This document shows, piece by piece, positions 22,854-32,715 of a stretch of 64,000 nt of DNA; positions within the stretch are counted from its first letter, which is position 1; each line of letters begins with the position of its first letter. The stretch comes from Emticicia soli (GTDB lineage Bacteria > Bacteroidota > Bacteroidia > Cytophagales > Spirosomataceae), in contig NZ_JBBEWC010000001.1 in the NCBI RefSeq assembly GCF_037860775.1, forward strand, positions 124,001-188,000. Reading direction: 5' to 3'. The translations under genes were made by a program, and so were the position numbers. Under the pieces are notes generated by a model. That model did no database searches. It saw only the letters and a list, made by a program, of their open reading frames with translations, and was not told the origin of the DNA.

Positions 22854-25517
22854 TTATTTACCGTCTTTACGGGCAAACATCTCATGGTTCTCGTTGCCGC
22901 CCGATTTCAGGTATGCTATCAGGTCTCTTAGTTCTTCTTCATTCAAGCTATTGATAAGCCCGGGCAACATTACCGATACAGAAGAATATTTACTCGAAGC
23001 TACATCTTTTTTCGCTATTTTCATCAATACATCAGGCGCATACGGATTCTGCGATACATAGTAAGCATTGTTATCTTCATTTGCCAGTCGTCCAACAACA
23101 GAATCACCGTTTTTCAGGATAAACTGCGTAGCAGCATATTGGTCAGAAACAGCCTTGCTAGGGTCAATGATAGCCTCAAGAATATCTTTGGTAGAGAAAC
23201 GAGTACCTAATTGTGTTAAATCAGGCCCTACATTGCTGCCCTCGCCTCGTATGCTATGACAACGGCTACACGTAATAGCATTGTACATATCTTTGCCTTG
23301 TTGGAAGTTTCGGTTGGTTAATCCTTTTTCTACTACTTCTACTGCATTATCAAGTTTCCAATTTTTGCCAGGGCCTTTCGGATAATTCTGTATCACAAGG
23401 TCATTACCTGATTTTGACATCATGTCAGCACCAGATAGTTTTTCGTAATACGAAACTTTATCTTTTGGTACATGTGCCAATGCCAGTTTTCTGGCTCTGT
23501 CGATAAAGCCGATATAGCTATTACCACCACGGAAGTTTAGCGCATTGCGGAACCATTTAAAGTATTTGTCACGCAATTGAGGAGTCCATCCGGTTTTAGC
23601 CGAACTTAAAACAGTAGCAAAGTAAATTTGCTGTGCAGGTGGTACTTTTTCTAACATTTTTGCAATATCAAGCCCATAAGCTGGGTTTCGCATAATTAAA
23701 TCGGCAGAAGAAGTAGCTGTTTCTCCGCCCGCTATTGCGCCCGGAACTTCTTTTTTGTCTAATAGAGCCACTGTTTTTGGCACAATACCCGGAGCCTCTA
23801 AGAATACCAGAATTCTGCTTAGCAATTTATTGATTTCGTCGTCAGACGAAGGGAATAATGGATTAAGATAGGCTATTACCTTAGGTTTTATAGTAGTACC
23901 CGGTTGTCCCATTCTGAAAAACACCAACTCAAAGGCACGTAGTATATCTATTTTCTGCGATACACTTAAGGTAGAGTAATTTATACCTAACAACGACGCC
24001 AAAATATTATCTTTTTGCTCGGGTTTTCCTTGGCGAGCCAAAGCAATCATTGCATTGATAACTGTAATAGGCTCTTTTTCTGCCAGTGCTTTTGCTTGCC
24101 ATTCAGCTACTGGCTGGTGCTCTACTGCCAATCTAGCTGCATAACGCACAAGCCTATCGGCATGTTTTAAATTTGGCCATGCTTTATCTATTGCCATAGC
24201 ATCAGGGGCACCATGAAATGCCTCTAACTCTCTTCTCAGGGCATTTTCTTTAGGCAAAGCTGTTGCTACTGATACGTTAGTGTTTTCAGGCCCGTTATAA
24301 TATACACGGTAAAGGTCTGACTCTAATCTACGCCCACCTGTCAGGAAGTAAAGCGCTCCGTCAGGGCCGATGGCTCCATCAGTTAATGGCAAAGGCATAC
24401 CAGATAAAAACTCTTCTCTCTCTGCCGTATAAGTCGAACCGCTTGGTTTTAAATGCAGTGCATGCACAATTCCGAAACTCCAATCGAACGCCAATAAGGA
24501 ATTTTTATACTTTGCCGGAAACTTGGCATCTTTTGTATAAATTAAGTTAGTTGGTGAGCCTTGCCCGATATTAACAATTGGCGGAAGATTATCAGGCAAT
24601 GTAGCCGACCATTTCCCAGAGCCTGTTCTCCAGCCAAACTCGCTGCCACTCGTAGAATGAGAAATACGTGTTGGGCGATACCAAGGCATACCGAAGTCCC
24701 ACTCCATATCGGCATCATATACAAACAAATCGCCTACATCATTAAAAGCCATATCGTAAGCATTTCGGTATCCGGCACTTATCATTTCCCAGTGTTTGCC
24801 TTCAGGGTCAACATTGGCTATCCAGCCACCTGGCTCTTTACGGTCATTGGCGTGCCCTCTCGGATCTTTTATTAAAGGAAATAATTGGTCATACTGCCAG
24901 TTTGAAGGTAACCTGTAAGCATCCATTTCTGGTGCATCGGTGTGGTTACCCGAAATTACATACAAAGATTTCTTGTCAAATGATAAAATTACACTATGTG
25001 GGCCATGTTCGCCATCGCCGTGTAATTCTTTCATTAAAGTAACTTTATCAAACTGGTCATCTCCGTTAGTATCTTGTAGGCGATACAAACCACTTTTTCT
25101 AGGGAATTTCTGGCTGCTATGGTTATTCATCATTACATAGAGGCTATTGAAAGCATACAATAAGCCTTGTGCATTACCTAAAGCCACTGTATCGCCCTGA
25201 ACAAGTAGTTTTTCAACTTTTGGTTCAGTTCCCTGCCCAATTGCTGGAATTGTAAGACGATACAAAATACCATATTGGTCAGAAGCAATCATACGGCCTT
25301 TATCGTCAAAAGCCATTGAAACCCACGAACCCATATTATTTTCGGACGGGCTGAAAAGATGCTCAGCCTTAAAGCCGGGCTGCAACTTTAATTTAGCTAT
25401 TTTAGGGTTTTCTTCCGCAGTAGCCGGATTATCTTTCAGGCTTGTGTAGGATGCTACAAACAGAAATACCCCTGTGACAACAACAAGGAGTTTCAGCGTG
25501 TTTGGTTGAGCGTTCAT
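22854..25517 (-). CDS. PVC-type cytochrome c/beta-propeller dehydrogenase with HEAT-like middle region
   Basis: 887 residues, exported (signal about 1-25, LLVVVTGVFLFVASYTSL). Residues about 40-420 form a glucose/sorbosone-dehydrogenase-like propeller (MGSWVSMAFDDKGRMIASDQYGILYRL, DGEHGPHSVILSFD, DMAFNDVGDLFVYDADMEWDFGMPWYRPTR, MPLPLTDGAIGPDGALYFLTGG). The middle is helical and HEAT-like. The C-terminus is a class I cytochrome c with haem site CSRCH (Cys750, Cys753, His754) and a Met in the following MLPG. This architecture is typical of periplasmic 'membrane-bound dehydrogenase' proteins of Planctomycetes and Bacteroidota. It presumably passes electrons from an oxidised sugar to the respiratory chain. 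Substrate not known. Confidence 0.9.
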   Translation of the reverse strand: MNAQPNTLKLLVVVTGVFLFVASYTSLKDNPATAEENPKIAKLKLQPGFKAEHLFSPSENNMGSWVSMAFDDKGRMIASDQYGILYRLTIPAIGQGTEPKVEKLLVQGDTVALGNAQGLLYAFNSLYVMMNNHSSQKFPRKSGLYRLQDTNGDDQFDKVTLMKELHGDGEHGPHSVILSFDKKSLYVISGNHTDAPEMDAYRLPSNWQYDQLFPLIKDPRGHANDRKEPGGWIANVDPEGKHWEMISAGYRNAYDMAFNDVGDLFVYDADMEWDFGMPWYRPTRISHSTSGSEFGWRTGSGKWSATLPDNLPPIVNIGQGSPTNLIYTKDAKFPAKYKNSLLAFDWSFGIVHALHLKPSGSTYTAEREEFLSGMPLPLTDGAIGPDGALYFLTGGRRLESDLYRVYYNGPENTNVSVATALPKENALRRELEAFHGAPDAMAIDKAWPNLKHADRLVRYAARLAVEHQPVAEWQAKALAEKEPITVINAMIALARQGKPEQKDNILASLLGINYSTLSVSQKIDILRAFELVFFRMGQPGTTIKPKVIAYLNPLFPSSDDEINKLLSRILVFLEAPGIVPKTVALLDKKEVPGAIAGGETATSSADLIMRNPAYGLDIAKMLEKVPPAQQIYFATVLSSAKTGWTPQLRDKYFKWFRNALNFRGGNSYIGFIDRARKLALAHVPKDKVSYYEKLSGADMMSKSGNDLVIQNYPKGPGKNWKLDNAVEVVEKGLTNRNFQQGKDMYNAITCSRCHSIRGEGSNVGPDLTQLGTRFSTKDILEAIIDPSKAVSDQYAATQFILKNGDSVVGRLANEDNNAYYVSQNPYAPDVLMKIAKKDVASSKYSSVSVMLPGLINSLNEEELRDLIAYLKSGGNENHEMFARKDGK

Positions 25518-25617
25518 AGTTTATTTTTTAGGATTGAATGCGGTTATAATTTGCCTTTTTTATCTAACTATCAAGATCAAAAGGGGCTTTAAAAATTATG
25601 AGGCTGAATTTCTTTTA

Positions 25618-26586
25618 CTAAATACTCAAGTCTCGTCTATTAAACACACTTTCGGGTTGGGGTGCATTGCCTGATAGAATAGCCAACACGTTTTTCACTG
25701 TTGAGACACACATATTTTTATAGGTAGTAGCTGTAAGGCTGCCTACATGTGCCGTGATAATGGTTTTAGGGTGGCTCAATAATGGTTCGTCTTGTGCCGG
25801 TGGTTCTACTACCAACACATCGGCGCCAAAACCACCAATAACATTGTTATTCAGAGCTTCTATCAAGGCTTTCTGGTCTACTAAAGCACCTCTTGCCGTG
25901 TTAACCAATATTGCCGAGGGCTTCATCAGGCTTAGTTCTTTTTCACCAATCAGGTTTTTGGTGTCTTCAAATAGTGGCAGATGCAGGGTAATAATATCAG
26001 ACACTTTCAGTAATTCTTCTAAAGGCAAAGCCTGATACTCAGATTGTACCGGAAATTTATCCCAATAAACCACATTCATGCTGAAAGCATCGCCTAATTT
26101 AGCTACTCTTTTGCCAATATTACCCATGCCTAAAACACCAAGTGTTTTACCATGTAGCTCGTCTCCAACAAATTGGTTTCGCCACTCCCAGTTACCAGCT
26201 TTTACTTGCCTTGCCGACTCATACAAATTGCGTTGAAGCATCAGCATCAAAGTAATGGCGTGCTCAGCAATGGTACTAGAGTTTGAACCAGGGGCGTTTA
26301 CAACCATTATTTTACGGGCGCTGGCTTCTTTTACATCTACGTTATCAAGCCCTACGCCACAGCGTGCAATTACCTGCAAATCGGGGCAAGCATCCATTAA
26401 TTGGGCATTGCCTTGTCCTTTTCCTCTTGTAATTACGCCATGAATGGTATTCTCCTGAAGAATATCAGTCAGGGGTTTGTCGCCATAAGCCGTAAAAATT
26501 TCTATCTCACCTGCCGAAGCAGCATTATTCAATAAGTCCATTGCCTCGTCGGCAACTGTTTCTAGTAACAATACGTTTTTTTTCAT
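25618..26586 (-). CDS. D-isomer-specific 2-hydroxyacid dehydrogenase
   Basis: 322 residues. The NAD-binding GMGNIG lies at 153-158. The catalytic residues of the family are visible as NTARGALVD (Arg), ADVLVVEPP (Glu) and ITAHVGSLT (His). The AHVGS form of the His loop resembles SerA/hydroxypyruvate reductase enzymes. There is no ACT domain, so it is not full-length regulated phosphoglycerate dehydrogenase. Its start overlaps the VOC gene by 4 nt (ATGA). In this cluster it may reduce a 2-keto acid or oxidise a 2-hydroxy acid from sugar breakdown. Confidence 0.9.
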   Translation of the reverse strand: MKKNVLLLETVADEAMDLLNNAASAGEIEIFTAYGDKPLTDILQENTIHGVITRGKGQGNAQLMDACPDLQVIARCGVGLDNVDVKEASARKIMVVNAPGSNSSTIAEHAITLMLMLQRNLYESARQVKAGNWEWRNQFVGDELHGKTLGVLGMGNIGKRVAKLGDAFSMNVVYWDKFPVQSEYQALPLEELLKVSDIITLHLPLFEDTKNLIGEKELSLMKPSAILVNTARGALVDQKALIEALNNNVIGGFGADVLVVEPPAQDEPLLSHPKTIITAHVGSLTATTYKNMCVSTVKNVLAILSGNAPQPESVFNRRDLSI

Positions 26587-27074
26587 ACTCTATCGTGATA
26601 TAAAGTAGCGTCGGCTGATTTATATCCTCTGAAATCGTTACGGCCTGAAACATAAATACCTGCTTTGAAAAGCTCGTCTTCAAATATCTTAGGGTCAATT
26701 TCGCTACCCGGTGCTGATGATATTTCAACTAAATTGCCCGATGGGTCGCGTACGAACATCTGCATAGCACCATCAGGTAATTGGCGTACTTTACCCCAAG
26801 GCAAAATATCAATTACACCCAATTCTTTCATACGGCTGAAAACCGTATTGAAATCATCAACCTGCACACACATATGTCCTCTAAACGAATAGGTATCTTC
26901 CCACTCGGTCAGGTGTAGTTGTTGTTCTTCGTTAAACTTGAAAAATGCTGTTGGGTAATCGAACAAAAAAGCCGGAAGTGGCTCTAAGCCCAACTCTTTT
27001 TCATAAAATTCGCAAGCTGCTTCAAGGTTGCTCACTACTAATGCTACGTGGTTTATTTTTACTGCTTTTGCCAT
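26583..27074 (-). CDS. VOC (glyoxalase/dioxygenase fold) family protein
   Basis: 163 residues, with one VOC module. INHVALVVSNLEAACEFYEKELGLEPLP is the first beta-alpha-beta-beta unit with metal-ligand His9; QQLHLTEWEDT, GHMCVQVDDFNTVFSRMKELGV and MQMFVRDPSGNLVEISS give the second unit with the terminal Glu ligand. Members include glyoxalase I, epimerases and extradiol dioxygenases, so the reaction cannot be told. It is translationally coupled to the 2-hydroxyacid dehydrogenase and lies in a sugar-acid cluster. Confidence 0.87.
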   Translation of the reverse strand: MAKAVKINHVALVVSNLEAACEFYEKELGLEPLPAFLFDYPTAFFKFNEEQQLHLTEWEDTYSFRGHMCVQVDDFNTVFSRMKELGVIDILPWGKVRQLPDGAMQMFVRDPSGNLVEISSAPGSEIDPKIFEDELFKAGIYVSGRNDFRGYKSADATLYHDRV

Positions 27075-27145
27075 AGCTTTAAAGAGGTTATTGCTTTAGC
27101 CGCTATTAGTTTTGAATACATAGCGGCTTTAGAGTGGTTGAATAC

Positions 27146-28312
27146 TTAAATTGTTTGTTTAAATTCTTTTACAAAATCCCAGTTTGGTGTAAGACCTAAA
27201 CCCGGCGCAGTAGGCACTTCAATCATGCCATCAACGGCTTGAATTTGCTCATTCACTAAGTCGTACATCATTGGGTTTCCGCCTGACGAAAACTCAATGA
27301 TAGTAGCCGCAGGTGCTGCAAAAGCTACGTTTACCCCAGCCATAAACGAGAACGCCGAACCCCAGCAATGTGGAGCCAACTCTAGCTGATAAGTATGTGC
27401 CAAGTGTGCTACTCGCATAGCTTCTGTAATACCACCAATAATGGCAGAGTCTGGCTGAACAACGTCTAATGCACGCACTTCTATTAAATCACGCACATCA
27501 AAGGCTGTGTATTCGCTTTCGCCGGCTGCAATCGGAATCGATGTTGAAGCTTTTACCTCAGCAGTTCCGTGGCGGTTATCTGGGCTGATAGGTTCTTCAA
27601 ACCAATACAAATTACAATCTTCTACACCACGGCAAAACTGCTTAGCCTCAGGTACGCTGAAAGTACCGTGTGCATCGGTCATCAATTTAATATTTTCGCC
27701 CAAGGCTTCTCTTGCTGCTCTTACACGGCGGATACTCTCCTGCACGGTTTCGTCCATTACACCCACACGCATTTTCACACCCTGAAAACCCTTAGAAACA
27801 TAGCCTAACAATTGCTCGCCTATTTTATCGGTTCCGGCCCAGCCACCACTGGCATAAGCAGGCATTTTTTCACGGCAAGCACCACCTAGTAATTCAACAA
27901 CAGGCACACCTAAGGCTTTGCCTTTTAAGTCCCAAAGAGCAGTATCAACCCCACTCATAGCCGAAATGGTTAAGCCTCTACGGCCAAGAATCGGGAATTT
28001 ACGGCCTCTTTTTAAAGCATAGTGGTCTCGTGTTCCGTTATAAATATGTTCCCATATACGGGTAATCTGGTGGGCATCTTTACCTATTAGTAAAGGTTTT
28101 ATTTCGTTTTCAATACAACTTACAATAGATGCACATACACCCGATGAACCTACGGCTGCTTTTGCTTCGCCGAATCCCTGTAATCCTGTATCGGTTGTAA
28201 TAACCACAAGGGTCATGTCAAAGTCTGTAAGCAGACCATAATCAGAAAAATGCTGTTTTTCTTTAGGTATAGGGCAACGCAGCCAGAAGGCTTCAACATT
28301 AGTAATTTTCAT
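27146..28312 (-). CDS. Enolase-superfamily (mandelate racemase/muconate lactonizing) sugar-acid dehydratase-like protein
   Basis: 388 residues, full length. The capping domain is followed by a barrel with KxR catalytic motif Lys180-Met-Arg182 (GVKMRVG), metal ligands Asp213 (MTDAHG), Glu239 (WFEEP) and Glu265 (AAGESEY), and His315 (APHCWG) as general acid/base. The set K-x-K/R, D-E-E and His at the end of strand 7 or 8 is that of the MR subgroup, most of which dehydrate aldonic acids to 2-keto-3-deoxy acids. The position between a TIM-barrel epimerase and a VOC protein supports a sugar-acid role. The specific sugar acid is unknown. Confidence 0.9.
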   Translation of the reverse strand: MKITNVEAFWLRCPIPKEKQHFSDYGLLTDFDMTLVVITTDTGLQGFGEAKAAVGSSGVCASIVSCIENEIKPLLIGKDAHQITRIWEHIYNGTRDHYALKRGRKFPILGRRGLTISAMSGVDTALWDLKGKALGVPVVELLGGACREKMPAYASGGWAGTDKIGEQLLGYVSKGFQGVKMRVGVMDETVQESIRRVRAAREALGENIKLMTDAHGTFSVPEAKQFCRGVEDCNLYWFEEPISPDNRHGTAEVKASTSIPIAAGESEYTAFDVRDLIEVRALDVVQPDSAIIGGITEAMRVAHLAHTYQLELAPHCWGSAFSFMAGVNVAFAAPAATIIEFSSGGNPMMYDLVNEQIQAVDGMIEVPTAPGLGLTPNWDFVKEFKQTI

Positions 28313-28412
28313 TCAAAAAGAGATTAAATAGGTTGGTGGTAGGTATAACCCGTACCATTTAGGTTAACTTTGATTATAGGGCAAACCGGAAGTTTGCCCC
28401 ACATATTTAGTA

Positions 28413-29297
28413 TCAGATAAGCGGTCTCAGGGTTTCGATAGACCTTCTTGTAAGCATTGAATAAAACTCTTCTGTTACTGAAGAGCTACCGTGGTCTTCC
28501 AGAAACTTCTTCTGCTCAGGGCTTAGCCCTTCAGGCATTAGTTCAATCGAGTTTGGATACGGGTTTGCAGGTGTTCTGTCTAGTGGAGCGCAGAATTCTA
28601 CTGATAATACTTTGTCGTATTCTATTTCACGCAGGGTCTCAATAATTTTAGGCCAGTTGATAGTACCCATTCCCGGCGCCATACGGTTGCTATCGGCAAC
28701 GTGGAAACCAACCAAACGGCCTTTTGCACGGCGAATAGCATCGTAAGTGTTATCTTCTTCAATATTCATGTGGAAAGTATCTAAACATACGCCACATTTA
28801 GGGCCTACAGCTTCGGCAAGTGCTAGTGCCTGGTCGCCTCTATTGATAAAATAAGTTTCAAAACGGTTAATTGGCTCAATGCCTAATAATATCCCTACGC
28901 TTTCGGCATATTCATATATTTGTTTCATACCTTCTACGGCCCACTCCCACTCTTCTTCCGGTCTGCCATCGGGTATGATTTTACCTACTGTACCCGGTAC
29001 AACCGATACCATCTGGCCGTCGAGTTCTTTTACCATTGTTACTACATCTTTGATGTATTGTACCGATTTTGCTCTTTGAGTTTTGTCTTTGGCAAGCAGG
29101 TTTCTGTCTTCCAGCATTAGGGTTACTGAGCCCCAACATGTCAGTCCATTGTCTTTTAGTAGTTTGCTTATTTTTTTTGTATCATACGCTTCTGGGGTGC
29201 CTTGAATCTCCAGTTTGTCATATCCAAGTCCGGCAATTCGTTTAATAGTAGTCTCTATGGATTCGGCCCGCATCCAGTTGTGAATTGAAATTTCCAT
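28413..29297 (-). CDS. Sugar phosphate isomerase/epimerase family TIM-barrel protein (tagatose/psicose 3-epimerase-like)
   Basis: 294 residues from the ATG at 29297; an upstream TTG would add 20 residues unlike the family. The fold begins MEISIHNWMRAESIETTIKR. Metal ligands are visible in LGIEPINRFETYFIN (Glu), CGVCLDTFHMNIEE (Asp), GRLVGFHVADSNRMAPGMG (His) and LSVEFCAP (Glu). The EPINRFE and DTFHMNIEE motifs are close to D-tagatose/D-psicose 3-epimerases acting on free ketoses. There is no signal peptide, unlike the Tat-exported relative at the other end of the cluster. It is the first gene of the unit. Confidence 0.88.
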   Translation of the reverse strand: MEISIHNWMRAESIETTIKRIAGLGYDKLEIQGTPEAYDTKKISKLLKDNGLTCWGSVTLMLEDRNLLAKDKTQRAKSVQYIKDVVTMVKELDGQMVSVVPGTVGKIIPDGRPEEEWEWAVEGMKQIYEYAESVGILLGIEPINRFETYFINRGDQALALAEAVGPKCGVCLDTFHMNIEEDNTYDAIRRAKGRLVGFHVADSNRMAPGMGTINWPKIIETLREIEYDKVLSVEFCAPLDRTPANPYPNSIELMPEGLSPEQKKFLEDHGSSSVTEEFYSMLTRRSIETLRPLI

Positions 29298-29354
29298 CTT
29301 AAAGGTTATAAGTGTTGAATATATGAATGTGCATCTGGGTAAAATGCTATAGGG

Positions 29355-29362
29355 CAAAAATA
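29355..29362 (-). promoter_or_regulatory. -7 box of the seven-gene sugar-oxidation cluster
   Basis: On the minus strand TATTTTTG fits TAnnTTTG about 58 bp before the epimerase ATG. A second match, TATCTTTG, lies at 29392-29399. Neither has a TTG at the standard distance. Confidence 0.35.
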
Positions 29363-29541
29363 ACAGTAATTGTTTATTTTCTTTGATTTTTCAAAGATAT
29401 TATTTGTTCTTTCTTATGTAGGCAAAACAACATAATAAGCCTCTATAAATACTATCGTAAATCGATTTAGTACCTCTGTTGACTGTAGTTTTTTATTAAG
29501 CAAAAATATGAAGGGAGAAAAAAGTGCTTGGCGTAGAAAAC

Positions 29542-32517
29542 TTATTGCACAATAATAGATTCGTTGATTATCTCATGAATCCTTTTTCGGATGCGTAGGG
29601 TGTTGATTTTGTTATTGGTAGAAAGTGGATAAACTCTATTTGAAAGGAAAATAAAAATAAGTTCACGGTCGGGGTCAACCCAAACGACAGTTCCGGTAAA
29701 ACCAGAGTGCCCATAAGTATTAGCTGAGGCTGTTGATCCTATAATGGGGCTATCGCCCGAATTGGGTTTGTCCCAACCTAGCCCTCTGTGGCTTTTTTGG
29801 GTATAGTTTTTAGCAAAATGCCTCACGGTTTCAGGAAACAGGAAATTACGCCCTCCATAAAAACCATTCTGCAGATTCATCTGAAAGAGTTTTACTAAAT
29901 CAGAAGCATTGCTGAATAAACCTGCATGGCCTGCTACCCCGCCCAGCAATGCGGCATTAGGGTCGTGGACAGTTCCTTGTATCTGCGAAGCCCTGAAAAT
30001 TGCTTCGTTTTCGGTAGGTGCAATGTTGTTTTTCGGAAATCGCTGCAAGGGGTTATAAAGCGTAGCGGTCATCCCCAATGGCTCATAGAGGTTCTGTTCC
30101 AGAAACTCGTCTAAAGGTTGGTTGGTAATGCGCTCTACCAGTTTTTGAAGAATCAGCAAGCCTAAATCGCTGTATGTATAGCGATAGCCCCCGAGTCTAT
30201 CGTAGATATTCAAGAGTTTCGACTGCATCACCCATCGCCAAACAGAGTCTCTTATGGCCGGTTTGATGAATAAATTACTCGCAACCTGTAAGTTTGGTGG
30301 CACTTGCAGGCTATCATAAACGGTGCTATAATAGTTATTGCTCAATGAGTTTCCGGTTTTGGTTTTCTCCCAGAAAGGCACAAAAGCAACCAAACCTGCC
30401 TGATGCATAAGAATATCTGAAACCAGCATATTTTCTTTATTAGTACCTTTCATTTCGGGCAGATACTTAGAGATTTTCTCGTTCATATCTATTTCGCCCC
30501 TTTCATTCAGCATCATTACTCCTTGCAAGGTTGCCGAGACCTTTGTCATAGAAGCTATATCGTATAAAGTCTGGTCGTTTACGGGTTCGTAAACACCATA
30601 GCGAAGTGTACCAAAACTACGGTTATAAACTATTTTGCCCTGGCGAGCTACTAAAACCTGACAGCCCGGAAAAGCCCTGTTATCGATGCCTTGTTTTACA
30701 ACTTGCTCTATTTCGTCTAGTTTCTGGCTGTTCATGCCTACACTTTCGGCATTACCAAACGATACTCTACCTAGTTTTGGGGTCTGAATACCGTTACCAA
30801 CTTTTAAATCATTAGCTACCGACACAGGCAGGCGGCCTTTAGCAGGTAAGGCTCCGAACAATACCTGAGGTACTATTTTATGCGAGATTGGGTCGTCTTC
30901 GTAGCCACACACCAGATTTCTGGAATTACCATATAATTTAAGCCCATAAGGGTTACCAAAGGCACACACAACCACATTGGTTCGCTGGCTTAGTTGATTA
31001 ATAAAAGTTACAGTTGCCGGAGACACGCCGTAGTTTCGTTCGCCTTTGCTGTTCATGCCATGTACACTTACTACTACTACCTTGTATTTAGCGGCTTCGT
31101 CGAGCACCCAGGCCACATCTTTTTCGGTGCTTGGTTTAAAAGGTACCGTAAAGTGTTTGAAATTGGCATATTGGCTCAGGGTTTTCTGAAAAACATTTTC
31201 GTATTCAGAACTGATGGCTACCGATGCAAAGGTTAGAGTATCAAGGTGAGTAAAAGGCAAAAGATTGTTTTCGTTACGGGCAATAGTAACGGCTTGTTCA
31301 AATAATTCGGCTTTGAGGTCAAGCGATTTCTTGCTGTTTAAATCACTACTCAACCCTGCCATTTCAATGGGTTTATAATTATTTAAACCTGCCCAATATT
31401 TGGCTTTCAGTATTTTCTTTACACGCATATTCAGAATATCCATCTGAATCTGTCCTGACTCTACAGCTTGTTTTATTCTTTTAAACGCTGCCGGCAAATT
31501 ACCCGATTGCAGAAGAATATCGTTTCCGGCCATAAAAGCCAGCAACTCAGGCTCGCCGGGTTGTAAACCCTGCGTAATGCCTCGCATATTTAGCGCATCG
31601 GTTACAGTTAAGCCCTTGAAACCCATCTGATTTTTAATGATCTGTGTTACAATTTTCTCAGAGATTGAGGTAGGCGTAGTACCACGAGGCTCTAAGGCAG
31701 GCACAAACAAATGGCCTGTCATAACTGTACCTACGCTATCGGCAATTAAACGGCGGAACGGATACAGTTCAACCTCGTTTAGCCTTTGTAAAGTATGATT
31801 TACCACAGGGAGTGTATGGTGCGAATCCTGGTCGGTATCGCCATGCCCCGGAAAATGCTTGGCACTACCCAGAATATTGTATTTTTTCATGCCTCGCACA
31901 TAAGCAATCCCTTTTTCGGCCACATTTATCTGTGATTCACCGAATGACCGATAATTGATAATCGGATTATCGGGATTAGTGTTGACATCGACAGAAGGGG
32001 CAAAATTGATATGGATGCCCATACGCTTACATTGGCGGCCGATTTCTTCTCCGAATTTTTCGACATAGCTATTATCCTGTATAGCACCTAATGTAATCTG
32101 CTTTGGAAAATCGATAGTGCTATCAAGGCGCATACCAAGCCCCCATTCGGCATCCATGCCAATTAATAGCGGAATGCGAGAGATTTGCTGATAACGATTG
32201 GTAAGCTTTGCCTGACGATGCGGCCCGCCCTGAAAAAAGATAAGCCCACCCAAATGATAGGTGGCTATGTTATTTTCAACCTGTTGATAGTATTTCTCGG
32301 TACGGTTCGAAAAAGTAGCAATCATAAACAACTGACCTACTTTTTGGTCAACCGACATAGTAGCAAGCAGGCTGTCGGCCCACTTGTCTTGTAATGTCTG
32401 ATAATGTGAAGGTTTCGGGGATAAAATAAACGAACTAAAAACTGTAAACAAGCTCAAAGCAAAAGCCCCTAAAATAATGATCTTCCTAACAAGCACGATT
32501 CCTGAAATTTTTAACAA
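29542..32517 (-). CDS. Fusion of GH3 beta-N-acetylhexosaminidase (NagZ-like) and serine beta-lactamase-like hydrolase
   Basis: 991 residues. An N-terminal signal anchor (KIIILGAFALSLFTVFSSFIL) precedes a GH3 barrel with the NagZ catalytic loop KHFPGHG (220-226) and nucleophile Asp307 in TDALNM. A GH3 C-domain-like region (about 400-600) follows. From about 610 the chain is a class C beta-lactamase/PBP-like hydrolase with Ser656-Met-Thr-Lys659 (SxxK), a YSD motif (YTYSDLG) and HSGFTG near the end. GH3 NagZ cuts GlcNAc-anhydroMurNAc links; the second domain may be a peptidase or amidase on the same muropeptides. The start is TTG (32517) or GTG (32496), with no ATG nearby. The architecture recurs in Bacteroidota. 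Confidence 0.88.
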   Translation of the reverse strand: MLKISGIVLVRKIIILGAFALSLFTVFSSFILSPKPSHYQTLQDKWADSLLATMSVDQKVGQLFMIATFSNRTEKYYQQVENNIATYHLGGLIFFQGGPHRQAKLTNRYQQISRIPLLIGMDAEWGLGMRLDSTIDFPKQITLGAIQDNSYVEKFGEEIGRQCKRMGIHINFAPSVDVNTNPDNPIINYRSFGESQINVAEKGIAYVRGMKKYNILGSAKHFPGHGDTDQDSHHTLPVVNHTLQRLNEVELYPFRRLIADSVGTVMTGHLFVPALEPRGTTPTSISEKIVTQIIKNQMGFKGLTVTDALNMRGITQGLQPGEPELLAFMAGNDILLQSGNLPAAFKRIKQAVESGQIQMDILNMRVKKILKAKYWAGLNNYKPIEMAGLSSDLNSKKSLDLKAELFEQAVTIARNENNLLPFTHLDTLTFASVAISSEYENVFQKTLSQYANFKHFTVPFKPSTEKDVAWVLDEAAKYKVVVVSVHGMNSKGERNYGVSPATVTFINQLSQRTNVVVCAFGNPYGLKLYGNSRNLVCGYEDDPISHKIVPQVLFGALPAKGRLPVSVANDLKVGNGIQTPKLGRVSFGNAESVGMNSQKLDEIEQVVKQGIDNRAFPGCQVLVARQGKIVYNRSFGTLRYGVYEPVNDQTLYDIASMTKVSATLQGVMMLNERGEIDMNEKISKYLPEMKGTNKENMLVSDILMHQAGLVAFVPFWEKTKTGNSLSNNYYSTVYDSLQVPPNLQVASNLFIKPAIRDSVWRWVMQSKLLNIYDRLGGYRYTYSDLGLLILQKLVERITNQPLDEFLEQNLYEPLGMTATLYNPLQRFPKNNIAPTENEAIFRASQIQGTVHDPNAALLGGVAGHAGLFSNASDLVKLFQMNLQNGFYGGRNFLFPETVRHFAKNYTQKSHRGLGWDKPNSGDSPIIGSTASANTYGHSGFTGTVVWVDPDRELIFIFLSNRVYPLSTNNKINTLRIRKRIHEIINESIIVQ

Positions 32518-32715
32518 TTAACGCCAAACAGAGGCTTTTATTTTTGATTAAGAAGCTGTTTAGAGTTTTATGCTATTATTTAAAAATCAGGAGGTTTTGA
32601 GCAAGCCAAAACAACACATTTTTAAATGAAAGTAATAATTCTAAAGAGCTTACATAGTAAAGGTAGGGCTTGATTTGAAAAGCTGATATTCGTATAGGTT
32701 TATTTTAATTTTTTT

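Noticed and set aside
28879..29120. Two open frames (+ strand) opposite the TIM-barrel epimerase gene
   Set aside because: They lie wholly antisense to a well-supported gene and lack any domain; they are mirror frames.
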